Position numbers and translations under genes: made by a program
From: an uncultured Ruminococcus sp.
GTDB taxonomy: Bacteria > Bacillota > Clostridia > Oscillospirales > Acutalibacteraceae
Direction: 5' to 3'
Length of the DNA: 64,000 bases
NCBI GenBank assembly: GCA_904393835.1
Contig: CAJFNC010000007.1
Location: 29,192 to 93,191 of the forward strand
Notes under the pieces: generated by a model
What the model was told of the DNA's origin: nothing
Databases searched by the model: none
What the model saw: the letters and a program-made list of their open reading frames with translations, nothing else
Part shown: piece after piece, positions 25,220 to 34,758 of the stretch
How the letters are laid out: every line of letters begins with the position of its first letter
Numbering within the stretch: the first letter of the stretch is position 1

Positions 25220-28200
25220 TTATTCTATTGTAACCTGACTTGCTATCGGAGCATCGGGGTTAGTATCCGGATTATCTGTGTAGAATGTAAGGTATGTGCC
25301 GCCCGAAACAGCCGCATCATTGATTACAACCCACATTTCATTATCTACAAATCCCTTGTAGTCAATTGTCTGTGTAGCGCCATTGTTAGATACAATAACA
25401 TTGTATATACCTGCACCTCTGTAAGTGAAGCCATAGTCATACCATCCGTCTCCATCTTCATCAGTAGCAGCAACACCGGGCCATACAGCTGAATCGTCAG
25501 GAGTATAGTTGCCCTTGTCTACACCATTAAGGTCTGAACCCCAAATCCAAAGCGTAGGAGCCCAGGTAAGTGAACCGTTGTGCTTAAAGTGGAGATTTAT
25601 ATCAAGACTTGACGGAACGTAATAGTAGTTAATTTCCATTGAATTGGAATAAGGAATCACACCTGAAGCGTTTGCAGGATATTTTGATTCATCAATACCA
25701 TAACCAACTACCTTGAAATCTTTTGTTGAATACTCAGAACCTACTCTGCCGGTAATTGTTTCCGAAGCTGTAAGCTTCTGCTGTTCGCCGTTTTCATCTG
25801 TATAGTAATGATTTACCGTTATTGTACCTGTTGATACGGGATATTCTGCAAGATGTTTGCCGAGCATTGATGCGTCTTCAACTGTAACAGCGCCGTCATA
25901 GTTAAGATCTAACTTTGACGTATCAACAGAATCATCAGAGATGATACCTGCAACATATTTCTGAATCTCAGAAACATCCATTACATTTACAATACCGTCG
26001 TTGTTAACATCGGCATTCTTAAGAGACTCGGGAACATAGTCTGTGTAATAATAAGTAACATCCTTAGTATTTTCGGAGTAAACGCCTGTTTCGTCGCCTT
26101 CAATCTTAGTTACTACATATGTTTCGGGAACACCGGCGCTCGGAGATGTTTGGTAACCTGTACCTGCTGTGCCCTGAAGTACTACTGAATCGTCGAGTTT
26201 TGTATCTGTGGGCTCATACATATAATGTACAACTACTTTGCCCATATTTGATTTAATGCCGGCTGATTCGTAGCCTGCCTTATCAACTGCAACTATTGCC
26301 GAATATGCAGGAACTGTGAAAGTTGATCCCTGAACCTCGCCGAGAGAATCAAGACCTGCTGCTTCATTGTTGGCAAGAATTACCCAATCGGTTACCTCTG
26401 TATCTTTAAGGGTAATTTCTGCTTCGGTTGAAGCGCTGTTATAAAGAACAGCCATTTTATTCCATTCACCCTGCTGGTCATTTGTAATTGTGAATGAAAC
26501 CTGGTTGGAAAGTGTTGTAAGGCTGTTTGTAAAGTTAAATGCCGAGGAGTATGTGTTGTCCATACATGTCAAAGGAGTAAACGCCGATTTAATCTGCATC
26601 ATACCCTTGTAGTAAGAAATTACATCAGCATAATCAACAACATTCTGCCACTTAATCATATTAAGTGTAGCCGGTGACTTGTAGCTGTTTGTATCGCCGT
26701 CTTTGCTGCGGCACATTTCCTCACCTGCAAGAGTAAATGAAATGCCCTGAGAAGTATAAACAATAGCACCCGCAAGCTTATTCATCTTAACTGCGTCAGC
26801 ATTTCTTACACCATAATCCGCAAGTCCTGTTGAACCGAGAATCTGGTCATATAAAGTAGCATTATCGTGGCAAGCTGCGTAAGTGATACACTGTGAAGGA
26901 GCATTGGCTTTCCACTTGTTTGTACCTACTGTGTTAGCGCGGATACCGTATGAGATGTCTTTTGCCGATGTCTTAGCACCCTGTACAAATCCCTGGTTTG
27001 CAATGTTCATGCAGTTGCCTTTGATGCCGTCACGGATACCGTCGTTAAATATTGCGATTCTGTCGTTAAGCATCTTAGCATTTGACTGAATTGAAGGATA
27101 GTACTTTGTGCCTGAACATGTATTTACAGGATGATATGAGTCACCGCCTGTCCAAGCTTCGCCCCACATTGTGATTCTGGGATCAACCTGATCAAGAGCA
27201 TCTCTAATCATATTCATTGTTTCAACGTCAAGAATACCCATAAGGTCAAAACGGAAACCGTCAACGTGATACTCGTTTACCCAGTAAAGGCAAGACTGAA
27301 TCATATAATCTCTGTACATTGCACGTTCGGAAGCACACTCGTTGCCGCAACCTGAACCATTAGAGAATGTACCTGAGCTTGTCATTCTGTAATAGTAGTT
27401 TGGAACAGTTGCCTGGAAACAGGAATTTGTTGAATATGTATGGTTGTAAACAACGTCCATTACAACGGAAATACCGGCATCGTGGAGAGCCTGGATCATT
27501 TCTTTACATTCTTTAATTCTTACATTACCGTCATATGGATTTGTTGAATATGAACCTTCGGGAACGTTGTAGTTCTGAGGATCATAACCCCAGTTAAACT
27601 GAGAATCGTCTCCGGCTTCATTTACCGATTCAAAGTCGTAGAACGGGGTAATCTGTACTGTTGTAATACCAAGTTCTTTGAGGTAATCAATACCTGTTGA
27701 AATTTTACCTTCGCCGTTTAAAGTAGTTCCCGTTTCGGTGAAAGCAGTAAATTTACCTCTGTTCTCTTCTGAAATACCCGATGCTGGGTCATATGAGAAG
27801 TCCTTTACGTGAATTTCCCATACTGATGAATCAGTTGACTGCTCAAGAAGTACGTGTTTATCGTTTTCCCAACCTTCAGGGTCTGTTGAGTCAAGGTCAC
27901 ATACCATTGAGCGCTTGCCGTTTACACCTGTTGCAACGGAATAAACGTCCTGAGTTTCTGTTGTTGTAGTTGCAGTACCTGTTGTGTTTTCGGCAGTGAT
28001 TGTGTAGGTGTAGTAAGTATTTTTAATATCACCTTCAACTGTGCCTGTCCACACGCCTGTCCACTTACCGTCTTCTTCAAGTTTGGTAAGTTCAAGCGTT
28101 CCGAGGTCTTTTGCGCCCTCTTCATCATCTGAACCTGTTGCATAGCGGTTGAGCACAACTTTTGTTGCAGTAGGCGCCCAAACCTTAAATGTTGTGGATT

Positions 28201-28408
28201 CAGGTGAATATGAAGCACCTAAATCGCCCTTTGTATATGCGTATTCATTGTCGATAGCTTCGCTTGCCTGCGAATAAACTGTATTAACACCATAATCGCC
28301 GGCACCGACTTCGTTGTCAGCAACAGCTGCAAATGAAGTCACAATACTCGATGAAGCAATCATACAAAGAGCAAGAACAGCAGAAACAAGTTTCTTTGAA
28401 GTTCTCAT
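25220..28408 (-). CDS. Type I pullulanase (GH13_14) with MucBP-like domains, dockerin and C-terminal starch-binding module
   Basis: A 1062-residue secreted debranching enzyme that hydrolyses alpha-1,6 links. After the signal peptide (1-28) comes a CBM48-like domain (about 60-150, TTFKVWAPTA). The GH13 barrel has the type I pullulanase motif NWGYDP (near 272), region I DVVYNHT (near 319), region II GFRFDLMG (Asp near 386), region III WGEAW (near 412) and region IV ACHDN (near 512). Residues about 735-795 and 865-930 are MucBP-like. A dockerin lies between them (about 799-855; DVNNDGIVNVMDV and DLNYDGAVTVEDA). The last 125 residues resemble CBM26-type starch-binding modules (WIWGSDLNG). It follows a second pullulanase gene by 52 bp with no terminator between, so they form an operon. 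The order resembles dockerin pullulanases of Ruminococcus bromii. Confidence 0.92.
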   Translation of the reverse strand: MRTSKKLVSAVLALCMIASSSIVTSFAAVADNEVGAGDYGVNTVYSQASEAIDNEYAYTKGDLGASYSPESTTFKVWAPTATKVVLNRYATGSDDEEGAKDLGTLELTKLEEDGKWTGVWTGTVEGDIKNTYYTYTITAENTTGTATTTTETQDVYSVATGVNGKRSMVCDLDSTDPEGWENDKHVLLEQSTDSSVWEIHVKDFSYDPASGISEENRGKFTAFTETGTTLNGEGKISTGIDYLKELGITTVQITPFYDFESVNEAGDDSQFNWGYDPQNYNVPEGSYSTNPYDGNVRIKECKEMIQALHDAGISVVMDVVYNHTYSTNSCFQATVPNYYYRMTSSGTFSNGSGCGNECASERAMYRDYMIQSCLYWVNEYHVDGFRFDLMGILDVETMNMIRDALDQVDPRITMWGEAWTGGDSYHPVNTCSGTKYYPSIQSNAKMLNDRIAIFNDGIRDGIKGNCMNIANQGFVQGAKTSAKDISYGIRANTVGTNKWKANAPSQCITYAACHDNATLYDQILGSTGLADYGVRNADAVKMNKLAGAIVYTSQGISFTLAGEEMCRSKDGDTNSYKSPATLNMIKWQNVVDYADVISYYKGMMQIKSAFTPLTCMDNTYSSAFNFTNSLTTLSNQVSFTITNDQQGEWNKMAVLYNSASTEAEITLKDTEVTDWVILANNEAAGLDSLGEVQGSTFTVPAYSAIVAVDKAGYESAGIKSNMGKVVVHYMYEPTDTKLDDSVVLQGTAGTGYQTSPSAGVPETYVVTKIEGDETGVYSENTKDVTYYYTDYVPESLKNADVNNDGIVNVMDVSEIQKYVAGIISDDSVDTSKLDLNYDGAVTVEDASMLGKHLAEYPVSTGTITVNHYYTDENGEQQKLTASETITGRVGSEYSTKDFKVVGYGIDESKYPANASGVIPYSNSMEINYYYVPSSLDINLHFKHNGSLTWAPTLWIWGSDLNGVDKGNYTPDDSAVWPGVAATDEDGDGWYDYGFTYRGAGIYNVIVSNNGATQTIDYKGFVDNEMWVVINDAAVSGGTYLTFYTDNPDTNPDAPIASQVTIE

Positions 28409-28460
28409 AATTTTATCCTCCTTAATATTTATAATTATTCCTCAACGGAAATAACTGACA

Positions 28461-31313
28461 TTATTCGTCTATATCAAGATTATCGGCAAATTTTTTGCGT
28501 TTTGAATATCTTGAATAGAAAACCGAAGCTATACACAATGCTAAAATTAAGCCTGTGCCGATATAAATGTATATTAATACATCTTTAAGCGGATCCGGTT
28601 CGCTTGAATACGAAAACAACACGTTAATTTCACCTGTTTCAAATTGACCGGATGCGTTGTCGGGAATTTCTACAAGGGTCATATCCTCATACTCATTAGC
28701 CGGTGCGTCATAGGTCTCTCCCGCCTTGCCGGTAAGGGTTTTGGTTTCAATAACCTTTCCCGAGTCATTCATATAAATAATGTTTACCTTGCACTCTGAT
28801 TTGTCGGAATCTCCGGTAACTCGTGTATATTTGTACTCTACTGTTATATCCTTTGAACCGACTTTTCCTGCTCCGTTATTCGGCAAACTGTCAAGCACAA
28901 GCTCATAATTTTCAATTGACGGAATTTCCGGAGTATAATACTGCTGACCCTCTCTGTTTTTTACAGCATAAGAATCAGCAAGCTCACTGCCGTTTGTATC
29001 GTCAACAAATTTAAAGGTAACAGTTGCGGTTTTACCGTCAAATTCTTCAACGTAAACATTTGCCTTTAATACAGAATCGGTAAACATTCCCTGAGTGTCT
29101 CCGCTTGAACTTTTAACATCATAATTGAGTGATGAGGCTAAATCGCTAATATCATAATCCTGACCGATTTCACCTGAAACTGCCTGCTTTTTTATAAGCT
29201 CTTTGGATTCGTTATCGTAATAATTTACAAGAACAACGCCCTCGGTATCGGTTATATTTGCTGTATTATAGCTGTCTTTATCAACCATAATAACCGCAGA
29301 GTGCGCGGCTATTTTAATTTTATTGTTAACCTCACCGAGATTTCTTAATCCAGCTGTTTCTTCATCTGCAATTTTTATCCAGCTGCCTGAAACATCTACC
29401 GACTGTGCCTCTTCGCCGCCGTTAAATACAATACAAAGCTTATTCCATTTTCCGCTTTCTGTATTATTGATTACATAACCTGTAACGCCCTTTGGAACAT
29501 CTTCAATAGCTTCAAGGCTTTTAGCGCTTTTATCCGTGCTGTCAGACAAAGCCGCAAAATTTTCTCTGATTTTTATAAGTCCTCGATAGTACTCTATTAT
29601 GTCACTGTAATTATCAAGGTTTGTCCAATCAATCATATTCTCTTCTCTGCTTGAAGAGAAAGAATTTTCGTCGCCGTCTTTGCTTCTGGCAAATTCTTCA
29701 CCTGCCAGCATAAACGGGATACCCTGAGAAGTTATCACAATTGCGCCTGCAAGTTTATTCATTGCAACAAGGTCTTCGTAGCGCTTTCTGTACTCGCTGT
29801 CTCTGCCGTAAACGGAATCGACAAGTTTATCATAAAGACAAAGGTTGTCATGACACGAAGCGTAGGTTACGCACTGAGTAGGTACATTTGCCCAACCCAT
29901 ATTTGACTGACCTGCAATACCGATTTTGAGATTTGCGCGTCTGTCACCGCTTTGTACAAAGCCCTTATCTGTGCCGCCGGTGCTTCCCTTAATTGCATCC
30001 CTTATGGTATCGTCAAAAGCTCCTATTCTTGAACTGAGCTTTTTCAAATTATTCTGGTTTGCCATTACAGTGCCGGAATCGCAGTTTGTAGGCATATCCC
30101 AGGCTTCGCCGTACATAATAATCTTTTTTCCGCTGCCGTCTTCATACAAATTATCAAGAGCCTCTCTGATTGTATTCATTGTAGTTACATCATGCAAGCC
30201 CATTAAGTCGAAACGAAAACCGTCTATGTGATATTCCTTTGCCCAGTAGGTAACGGAATCCACCATATACTTTCTGAACATCTTGTGCTCTGACGCTGTA
30301 TCGTTACCGCAGCCCGAGCCGTTTGAAAATGTTCCGTCGGAATTCATTCTGTAATAGTAGTTCGGTACTGTGTACTGGAACCACGAATCGGTTGAATATG
30401 TGTGGTTAAACACAACGTCCATAATAACGCCGATTCCTGCATTATGCAGTGCCTGAATCATCTGCTTACATTCTTTAATTCTTACGTTTCCGTCATAAGG
30501 ATTGGTAGAATAGGAACCTTCGGGGCAATTGTAGTTTACGGGATCATAACCCCAGTTGTACTGCTCATTTATATCTTTGCTTTCATCAACCGAGCCAAAA
30601 TCGTAAAACGGCATAATCTGAACATATTTTACGCCGAGTTTTTTCAGGTAATCTATGCAGGTAGAAGTATTTCCCTGAATACCGTTTACCGTAGTACCTT
30701 CTTCGGTAAAAGCGAGGAATTTTCCCCTGTATTTTTCCGAAACGCCGCTTGATTCAGAAGATGAAAAGTCCGCAACCGAAACCTCCCATACAGAAGCATC
30801 GGTCTGATTTTCAACAAGAATATGCGTATCGTCTTCCCATCCTTCAGGGTTTGTTGACGACAAATCGACAATCATACTTCTGTTACCGTTTACGCCGCAA
30901 GCTTTTGCGTAAATATCTGCCGTTTCTTTTACTGTGTCGCCCTGTTTAACGGAATATGTGTAATATTTTCCCGCAAGGTCACCGTTAATTGTTGTTGACC
31001 ATACGCCTGTTTTTTTATCAAGAGTAAGCGCTTTTGTTTCTATTGAGCCCTTATCGCCTTCGCTGTCACTTCCGTGCTCAAACAAGTTAACATTTACACT
31101 TTTCGCATTCGGCGACCACACCTTGAAAGTAGTACCTTTTTGGGTATAAGTCGCACCGAGGTCATTGCCCGAATAAGCGGTTTGATCAAGTTTTGCCGCA
31201 TAAGCCTGATAATCTGTTTCTTTTTTAGCGGATGCCGCCGAAGTCTCTGAAACGCACATTGAGCCAATAATCATAAATGCCAAAACCCCTGTTAATAATC
31301 TTTTTAAATGCAA
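28461..31313 (-). CDS. Membrane-anchored type I pullulanase (GH13_14) with MucBP-like repeats
   Basis: A 950-residue surface enzyme. A signal peptide (1-26) is followed by a CBM48-like domain (about 50-140, TTFKVWSPNA). The catalytic barrel has NWGYDP, DVVFNHT, GFRFDLMG (Asp near 369), MYGEAWD (near 404) and SCHDN (near 487). Three MucBP-like beta domains (about 680-895) form a stalk. A single C-terminal transmembrane helix (about 908-930) and a basic tail (RYSKRKK) anchor it; there is no LPxTG motif and no dockerin. Start is TTG at 31311-31313, eight bases after GGAGG. It is the first gene of a two-gene pullulanase operon, giving one tethered and one complex-borne enzyme. Confidence 0.9.
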   Translation of the reverse strand: MHLKRLLTGVLAFMIIGSMCVSETSAASAKKETDYQAYAAKLDQTAYSGNDLGATYTQKGTTFKVWSPNAKSVNVNLFEHGSDSEGDKGSIETKALTLDKKTGVWSTTINGDLAGKYYTYSVKQGDTVKETADIYAKACGVNGNRSMIVDLSSTNPEGWEDDTHILVENQTDASVWEVSVADFSSSESSGVSEKYRGKFLAFTEEGTTVNGIQGNTSTCIDYLKKLGVKYVQIMPFYDFGSVDESKDINEQYNWGYDPVNYNCPEGSYSTNPYDGNVRIKECKQMIQALHNAGIGVIMDVVFNHTYSTDSWFQYTVPNYYYRMNSDGTFSNGSGCGNDTASEHKMFRKYMVDSVTYWAKEYHIDGFRFDLMGLHDVTTMNTIREALDNLYEDGSGKKIIMYGEAWDMPTNCDSGTVMANQNNLKKLSSRIGAFDDTIRDAIKGSTGGTDKGFVQSGDRRANLKIGIAGQSNMGWANVPTQCVTYASCHDNLCLYDKLVDSVYGRDSEYRKRYEDLVAMNKLAGAIVITSQGIPFMLAGEEFARSKDGDENSFSSSREENMIDWTNLDNYSDIIEYYRGLIKIRENFAALSDSTDKSAKSLEAIEDVPKGVTGYVINNTESGKWNKLCIVFNGGEEAQSVDVSGSWIKIADEETAGLRNLGEVNNKIKIAAHSAVIMVDKDSYNTANITDTEGVVLVNYYDNESKELIKKQAVSGEIGQDYDISDLASSLNYDVKSSSGDTQGMFTDSVLKANVYVEEFDGKTATVTFKFVDDTNGSELADSYAVKNREGQQYYTPEIPSIENYELVLDSLPNNGAGKVGSKDITVEYKYTRVTGDSDKSECKVNIIYMNDSGKVIETKTLTGKAGETYDAPANEYEDMTLVEIPDNASGQFETGEINVLFSYSSEPDPLKDVLIYIYIGTGLILALCIASVFYSRYSKRKKFADNLDIDE

Positions 31314-31492
31314 AAAACTGCCTCCTGACTAATTGCACTTTCTTTATTAATTCTATCACATTACCACATTGATTTTAATTCCAATTGAGAAAAATTTTTA
31401 CAAAGACTGCTTTTAATTTGTAGAAAATATAATTAAATTTATGTGCATTTTGCCAGTTTTGCAGTTAATTTTACAGTAATATTTATATTTTT

Positions 31493-31533
31493 ACAAAAAA
31501 CATCGTCGTATTAATATCAGCGATGTTTTTTGT
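31493..31533. terminator. Bidirectional intrinsic terminator after enolase
   Basis: ACAAAAAACATCG (31493-31505) pairs with CGATGTTTTTTGT (31521-31533). The stem has T-rich arms on both strands, just after the eno stop codon. Confidence 0.75.
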
Positions 31534-31542
31534 CCTGTTAAT

Positions 31543-32811
31543 TTAAATTTTATTATTTCCGTACTCGTAATTATTGATAAGCATACTTTCAATACGCAAA
31601 AGCCTGTTATATTTACTCACGCGGTCTGTCCTGCACGGAGCACCGGTTTTTATATATCCTGAATTTACTGCAACTGCTATATCTGCAATAGTAGTATCCT
31701 CTGTTTCACCGCTTCTGTGAGAAATTATCGTCTTGTACCCTGAATGATGCGCTGTAGTAATAGTTTTCATCGTTTCGGTAAGAGTACCGATTTGATTAAT
31801 TTTGACAAGTATGCTGTTTGCGGCTTTTTCATTTATTCCCTTGTTGAGCCGTTTGGTATTCGTAACAAATAAATCATCGCCGACTAAATTGATTTTACTG
31901 CCGAGTTCAGCCGTTATTTTTGTCCAGCCGCTCCAGTCATCCTCAGATAATGGATCTTCAATTGAAATTATCGGATACTTTGCAATAAGCGTTTTGAAAT
32001 AATCAATCAAGTTTTCGGTTGTATATTCAATATTTCTTTTAGGCAAGTGATATTTTCCGTCCTTACACCACTCAGACGCGGCGGCGTCAAGGGCTATTTT
32101 TACACTGTCGGTATTATAACCAGCAAGATTTATCGCTTTTATTATATATTCGATTGCCTGTTCGTCGTTTTCAAGGTCAGGCGCAAAGCCTCCCTCGTCA
32201 CCCACCGCTGTACTTAGTCCTTTTTCTTTGAGCAATTTTCCCAAGGTATGGTAAATTTCGGAGCATTGCCGTAAACCCTCGGAAAAGCAACAGGCACCCA
32301 CAGGCATTATCATAAATTCCTGAATATCAATATTATTGGACGCATGAGCGCCTCCGTTTAGTATATTCATCATAGGCACAGGCATTTTAACTGTATAAAC
32401 GCCGCCGAGATACCTGTAAAGCGGAAGTTTGAGATAACGTGCAGCCGTTCTTGCGCAGGCAAGCGATACGGATAGTATTGCATTCGCGCCGAGTTTTTCT
32501 TTATTTTCGGTTGCGTCAAGTTCAATCATTTTTTGATCAATTGCGCATTGGTCAAACGGAGAATCGTCAATTAATGCCGGCGCAATTATTTTATTGATGT
32601 TATCGACGGCTTTTTTAACGCCTTTTCCCATATAACGAGATTTATCATTATCCCGTAATTCTATGGCTTCATACGCTCCCGTTGACGCGCCGGACGGAAC
32701 GGACGCTTTTGCTGTTGTGCCGTCGGATAAAAATATCTGCGCTTCTACTGTCGGATTACCTCTGGAGTCAATTATTTCCCTGCCCGTAACTTTTTCAATA
32801 GTAATTTTCAT
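31543..32811 (-). CDS. eno: Enolase (phosphopyruvate hydratase)
   Basis: A 422-residue glycolytic enzyme converting 2-phosphoglycerate to phosphoenolpyruvate. Visible hallmarks are SRGNPTVEA near 14-22, the mobile loop [10 protein letters not shown] near 39-48, GDEGGFAP near 206-213, and the C-terminal signature region [10 protein letters not shown] followed by [10 protein letters not shown]. Metal ligands fall in the expected places (ALDAA, SIEDPL, GDDLF). The start is the ATG at 32809-32811 behind GGAGGT; the longer frame adds 13 residues and is rejected. It is a monocistronic unit, divergent from a LysM gene. Confidence 0.96.
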   Translation of the reverse strand: MKITIEKVTGREIIDSRGNPTVEAQIFLSDGTTAKASVPSGASTGAYEAIELRDNDKSRYMGKGVKKAVDNINKIIAPALIDDSPFDQCAIDQKMIELDATENKEKLGANAILSVSLACARTAARYLKLPLYRYLGGVYTVKMPVPMMNILNGGAHASNNIDIQEFMIMPVGACCFSEGLRQCSEIYHTLGKLLKEKGLSTAVGDEGGFAPDLENDEQAIEYIIKAINLAGYNTDSVKIALDAAASEWCKDGKYHLPKRNIEYTTENLIDYFKTLIAKYPIISIEDPLSEDDWSGWTKITAELGSKINLVGDDLFVTNTKRLNKGINEKAANSILVKINQIGTLTETMKTITTAHHSGYKTIISHRSGETEDTTIADIAVAVNSGYIKTGAPCRTDRVSKYNRLLRIESMLINNYEYGNNKI

Positions 32812-32921
32812 AAACTTTACCTCCAAAAATATTTTTGGCGAAAATGTCATAAATATTCATATATGTGTCACGGACAAAAAATTTGCATATATTATTATAG
32901 AAAAAGTAAGGAGGAATAATT

Positions 32922-33227
32922 ATGGAACTTGTTGACTATACGGTTAGGCCGGGCAATACTTTATTCGGTATAGCCCAATTTTTCAGAACTACCGTAGCAG
33001 ATATTTTAAAATACAACAATATTCAAAATCCGTCGGAAATATATGTTGGTCAAACTTTAAAAATCCCCGCAGATTCCAATGAACCTGAGTACTATACCGT
33101 TCGTCCGGGCGATAGTTTGTGGAACATTGCTCAGAGATACAACACAACGGTTGCGCAGCTTTCGAGAATTAACGGCATTTATAATCCCAACGTTTTATAT
33201 CCCGGACAGACGTTAAGGCTAAAATAA
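32922..33227 (+). CDS. Small double-LysM protein without signal peptide
   Basis: A 101-residue protein made almost entirely of two LysM domains (about residues 6-48 and 57-100). Each has the YTVRPGxxLxxIAQ opening and the YxGQTLxI/L ending. LysM binds N-acetylglucosamine polymers such as peptidoglycan and chitin. There is no signal peptide, so it either acts inside (for instance on the forespore, as with SafA-type spore proteins), leaves by a non-classical route, or is released on lysis. The ribosome binding site AAGGAGG is strong. The gene diverges from eno with a 110-bp intergenic region. Confidence 0.9.
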   Translation: MELVDYTVRPGNTLFGIAQFFRTTVADILKYNNIQNPSEIYVGQTLKIPADSNEPEYYTVRPGDSLWNIAQRYNTTVAQLSRINGIYNPNVLYPGQTLRLK

Positions 33228-33249
33228 ACGGACCTTTACGGTCCGTTTA
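33226..33249. terminator. Short hairpin terminator between converging genes
   Basis: AAACGGACC pairs with GGTCCGTTT around TTTAC. The stem overlaps the stop codon of the LysM gene and lies 9 bp before the stop codon of the converging metallopeptidase-like gene. Confidence 0.6.
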
Positions 33250-33257
33250 CATAACTG

Positions 33258-33626
33258 TTATTCAAATTTTGAAAGATATTCATCTATCTGCTGCTTATCA
33301 ATCAAACCTAAGTCATCACATCCGGCGAGATATTCATTGTGATGCCTTACTTCATGATGCAGAATCTTTACAAGGTTTTTATAGAGCATATCATCACTAA
33401 GGTACCCGTAAACTTTAGCAATTGAACCGTAGTAAAACACGATTGCGTTACCGAGTGAATTTTGTATATACTCTCCCAAAATGAATAAATCGTTATTCCT
33501 TGCCTTTGGATGGATTTTGGTTTGCGGAAGCAGCGAGATACCAGCGTTTAAGTCCCTGTAAAGCTCATAGGGCATTGAATCCGCTATTTCATCGAGCATT
33601 TGGGCACATTTTTCAAAATCTATCAT
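33258..33626 (-). CDS. Small zincin-like metallopeptidase family protein
   Basis: A 122-residue soluble protein with an HEVRHH motif near residues 91-96, the HExxH zinc-binding and catalytic signature, followed by an acidic segment (DDLG). Length and position of the motif fit the short bacterial metallopeptidase family (DUF1025-type), but the segment between is divergent, so activity is not certain. It follows rpoD by 12 bp on the same strand and is likely the last gene of the dnaG-rpoD transcript. No strong ribosome binding site is seen, which suggests coupling to rpoD. Confidence 0.75.
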   Translation of the reverse strand: MIDFEKCAQMLDEIADSMPYELYRDLNAGISLLPQTKIHPKARNNDLFILGEYIQNSLGNAIVFYYGSIAKVYGYLSDDMLYKNLVKILHHEVRHHNEYLAGCDDLGLIDKQQIDEYLSKFE

Positions 33627-33638
33627 CTTAAAACAAAA

Positions 33639-34736
33639 TCAGTCAATATAATCTTTTAATTTTCTGCTTCTTGACGGATGGCGGAGCTTTCTGAGTGCTT
33701 TTGCCTCAATCTGACGTATTCTTTCTCTTGTAACGCCAAACTCAGCGCCGACCTCTTCAAGTGTTCTGCTTCTTCCGTCCTCAAGTCCGAAGCGAAGTCT
33801 TAAAACCTTATTTTCTCTGGGAGTAAGAGTTGACAAAACTTCCGACAGCTGTTCTCTGAGCATTGTATGCGACGCTGCGTCAGCAGGCGCGGGAGCATCA
33901 TTGTCCGGAATAAAGTCGCCGAGGTGGCTGTCCTCTTCCTCGCCGATTGGTGTTTCGAGTGATACGGGCTCCTGAGCAACTCTCATAATCTCCCTTACTT
34001 TATCAACAGGCATATCTATCTCAGAAGCAATTTCATCTGCTGAGGGCTCGTGACCGTTTTGGTGCAGAAGCTGGCTTTGTACTTTTTTAACCTTGTTAAT
34101 GGTTTCTACCATATGCACAGGGATTCTGATTGTACGTGCCTGGTCGGCAATTGCGCGGGTAATTGCCTGACGAATCCACCATGTTGCGTAGGTAGAAAAC
34201 TTAAAGCCTTTTTTATAGTCGAATTTCTCTACTGCTTTGATTAAGCCGAGGTTGCCTTCCTGAATAAGATCCAAAAATTGCATTCCGCGTCCCAGATAAC
34301 GCTTTGCAATACTTACTACAAGTCTGAGGTTAGCTTCAGATAATCTCTGTTTTGCCTTTACATCTCCGTCGGCAATACGAATTGCAAGCTCTATTTCCTC
34401 ATCCGATGTTAAGAGCGGGACTCTGCCTATTTCTTTAAGATAAACTTTAACGGGATCATCAATTGTAACTCCCGGATCGGCAGCAACGGCATGTTCATTT
34501 TCTTCGCTTTTTGTGTCAAAATCAAGGTCAATATCATCAATTTTGATGTCATCCATATCTTCAACAATCTTAATGCCGTGTGATTCAATATCATCATAGA
34601 GCTTTTCGAGCTGGTCGGGTTCAAAGTCAATTTCACCGATCGCATCAAGAATATCCTGATTTGATAACTGACCCTTTTGTTTACCAAGCTCCAAAAGTTC
34701 TTTTACTACTGATTTTTTATCCTGCTGTCCTGTCAT
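33639..34736 (-). CDS. rpoD: Primary RNA polymerase sigma factor (sigma-A/RpoD)
   Basis: A 365-residue housekeeping sigma factor. Region 1.1 is shortened (about 1-85), with an acidic stretch. Region 1.2 starts at [13 protein letters not shown]. Region 2 holds [15 protein letters not shown] and [20 protein letters not shown], then the -10 binding [15 protein letters not shown]. Region 3 follows (HMVETINKV), and region 4 ends in TREKIRQ-type helix-turn-helix [20 protein letters not shown]. It lies directly downstream of dnaG, the conserved macromolecular-synthesis arrangement. Many promoters in this window fit its TTGACA-17-TATAAT preference. Confidence 0.96.
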   Translation of the reverse strand: MTGQQDKKSVVKELLELGKQKGQLSNQDILDAIGEIDFEPDQLEKLYDDIESHGIKIVEDMDDIKIDDIDLDFDTKSEENEHAVAADPGVTIDDPVKVYLKEIGRVPLLTSDEEIELAIRIADGDVKAKQRLSEANLRLVVSIAKRYLGRGMQFLDLIQEGNLGLIKAVEKFDYKKGFKFSTYATWWIRQAITRAIADQARTIRIPVHMVETINKVKKVQSQLLHQNGHEPSADEIASEIDMPVDKVREIMRVAQEPVSLETPIGEEEDSHLGDFIPDNDAPAPADAASHTMLREQLSEVLSTLTPRENKVLRLRFGLEDGRSRTLEEVGAEFGVTRERIRQIEAKALRKLRHPSRSRKLKDYID

Positions 34737-34758
34737 AGTACAACATTCCTTTCCCTTA

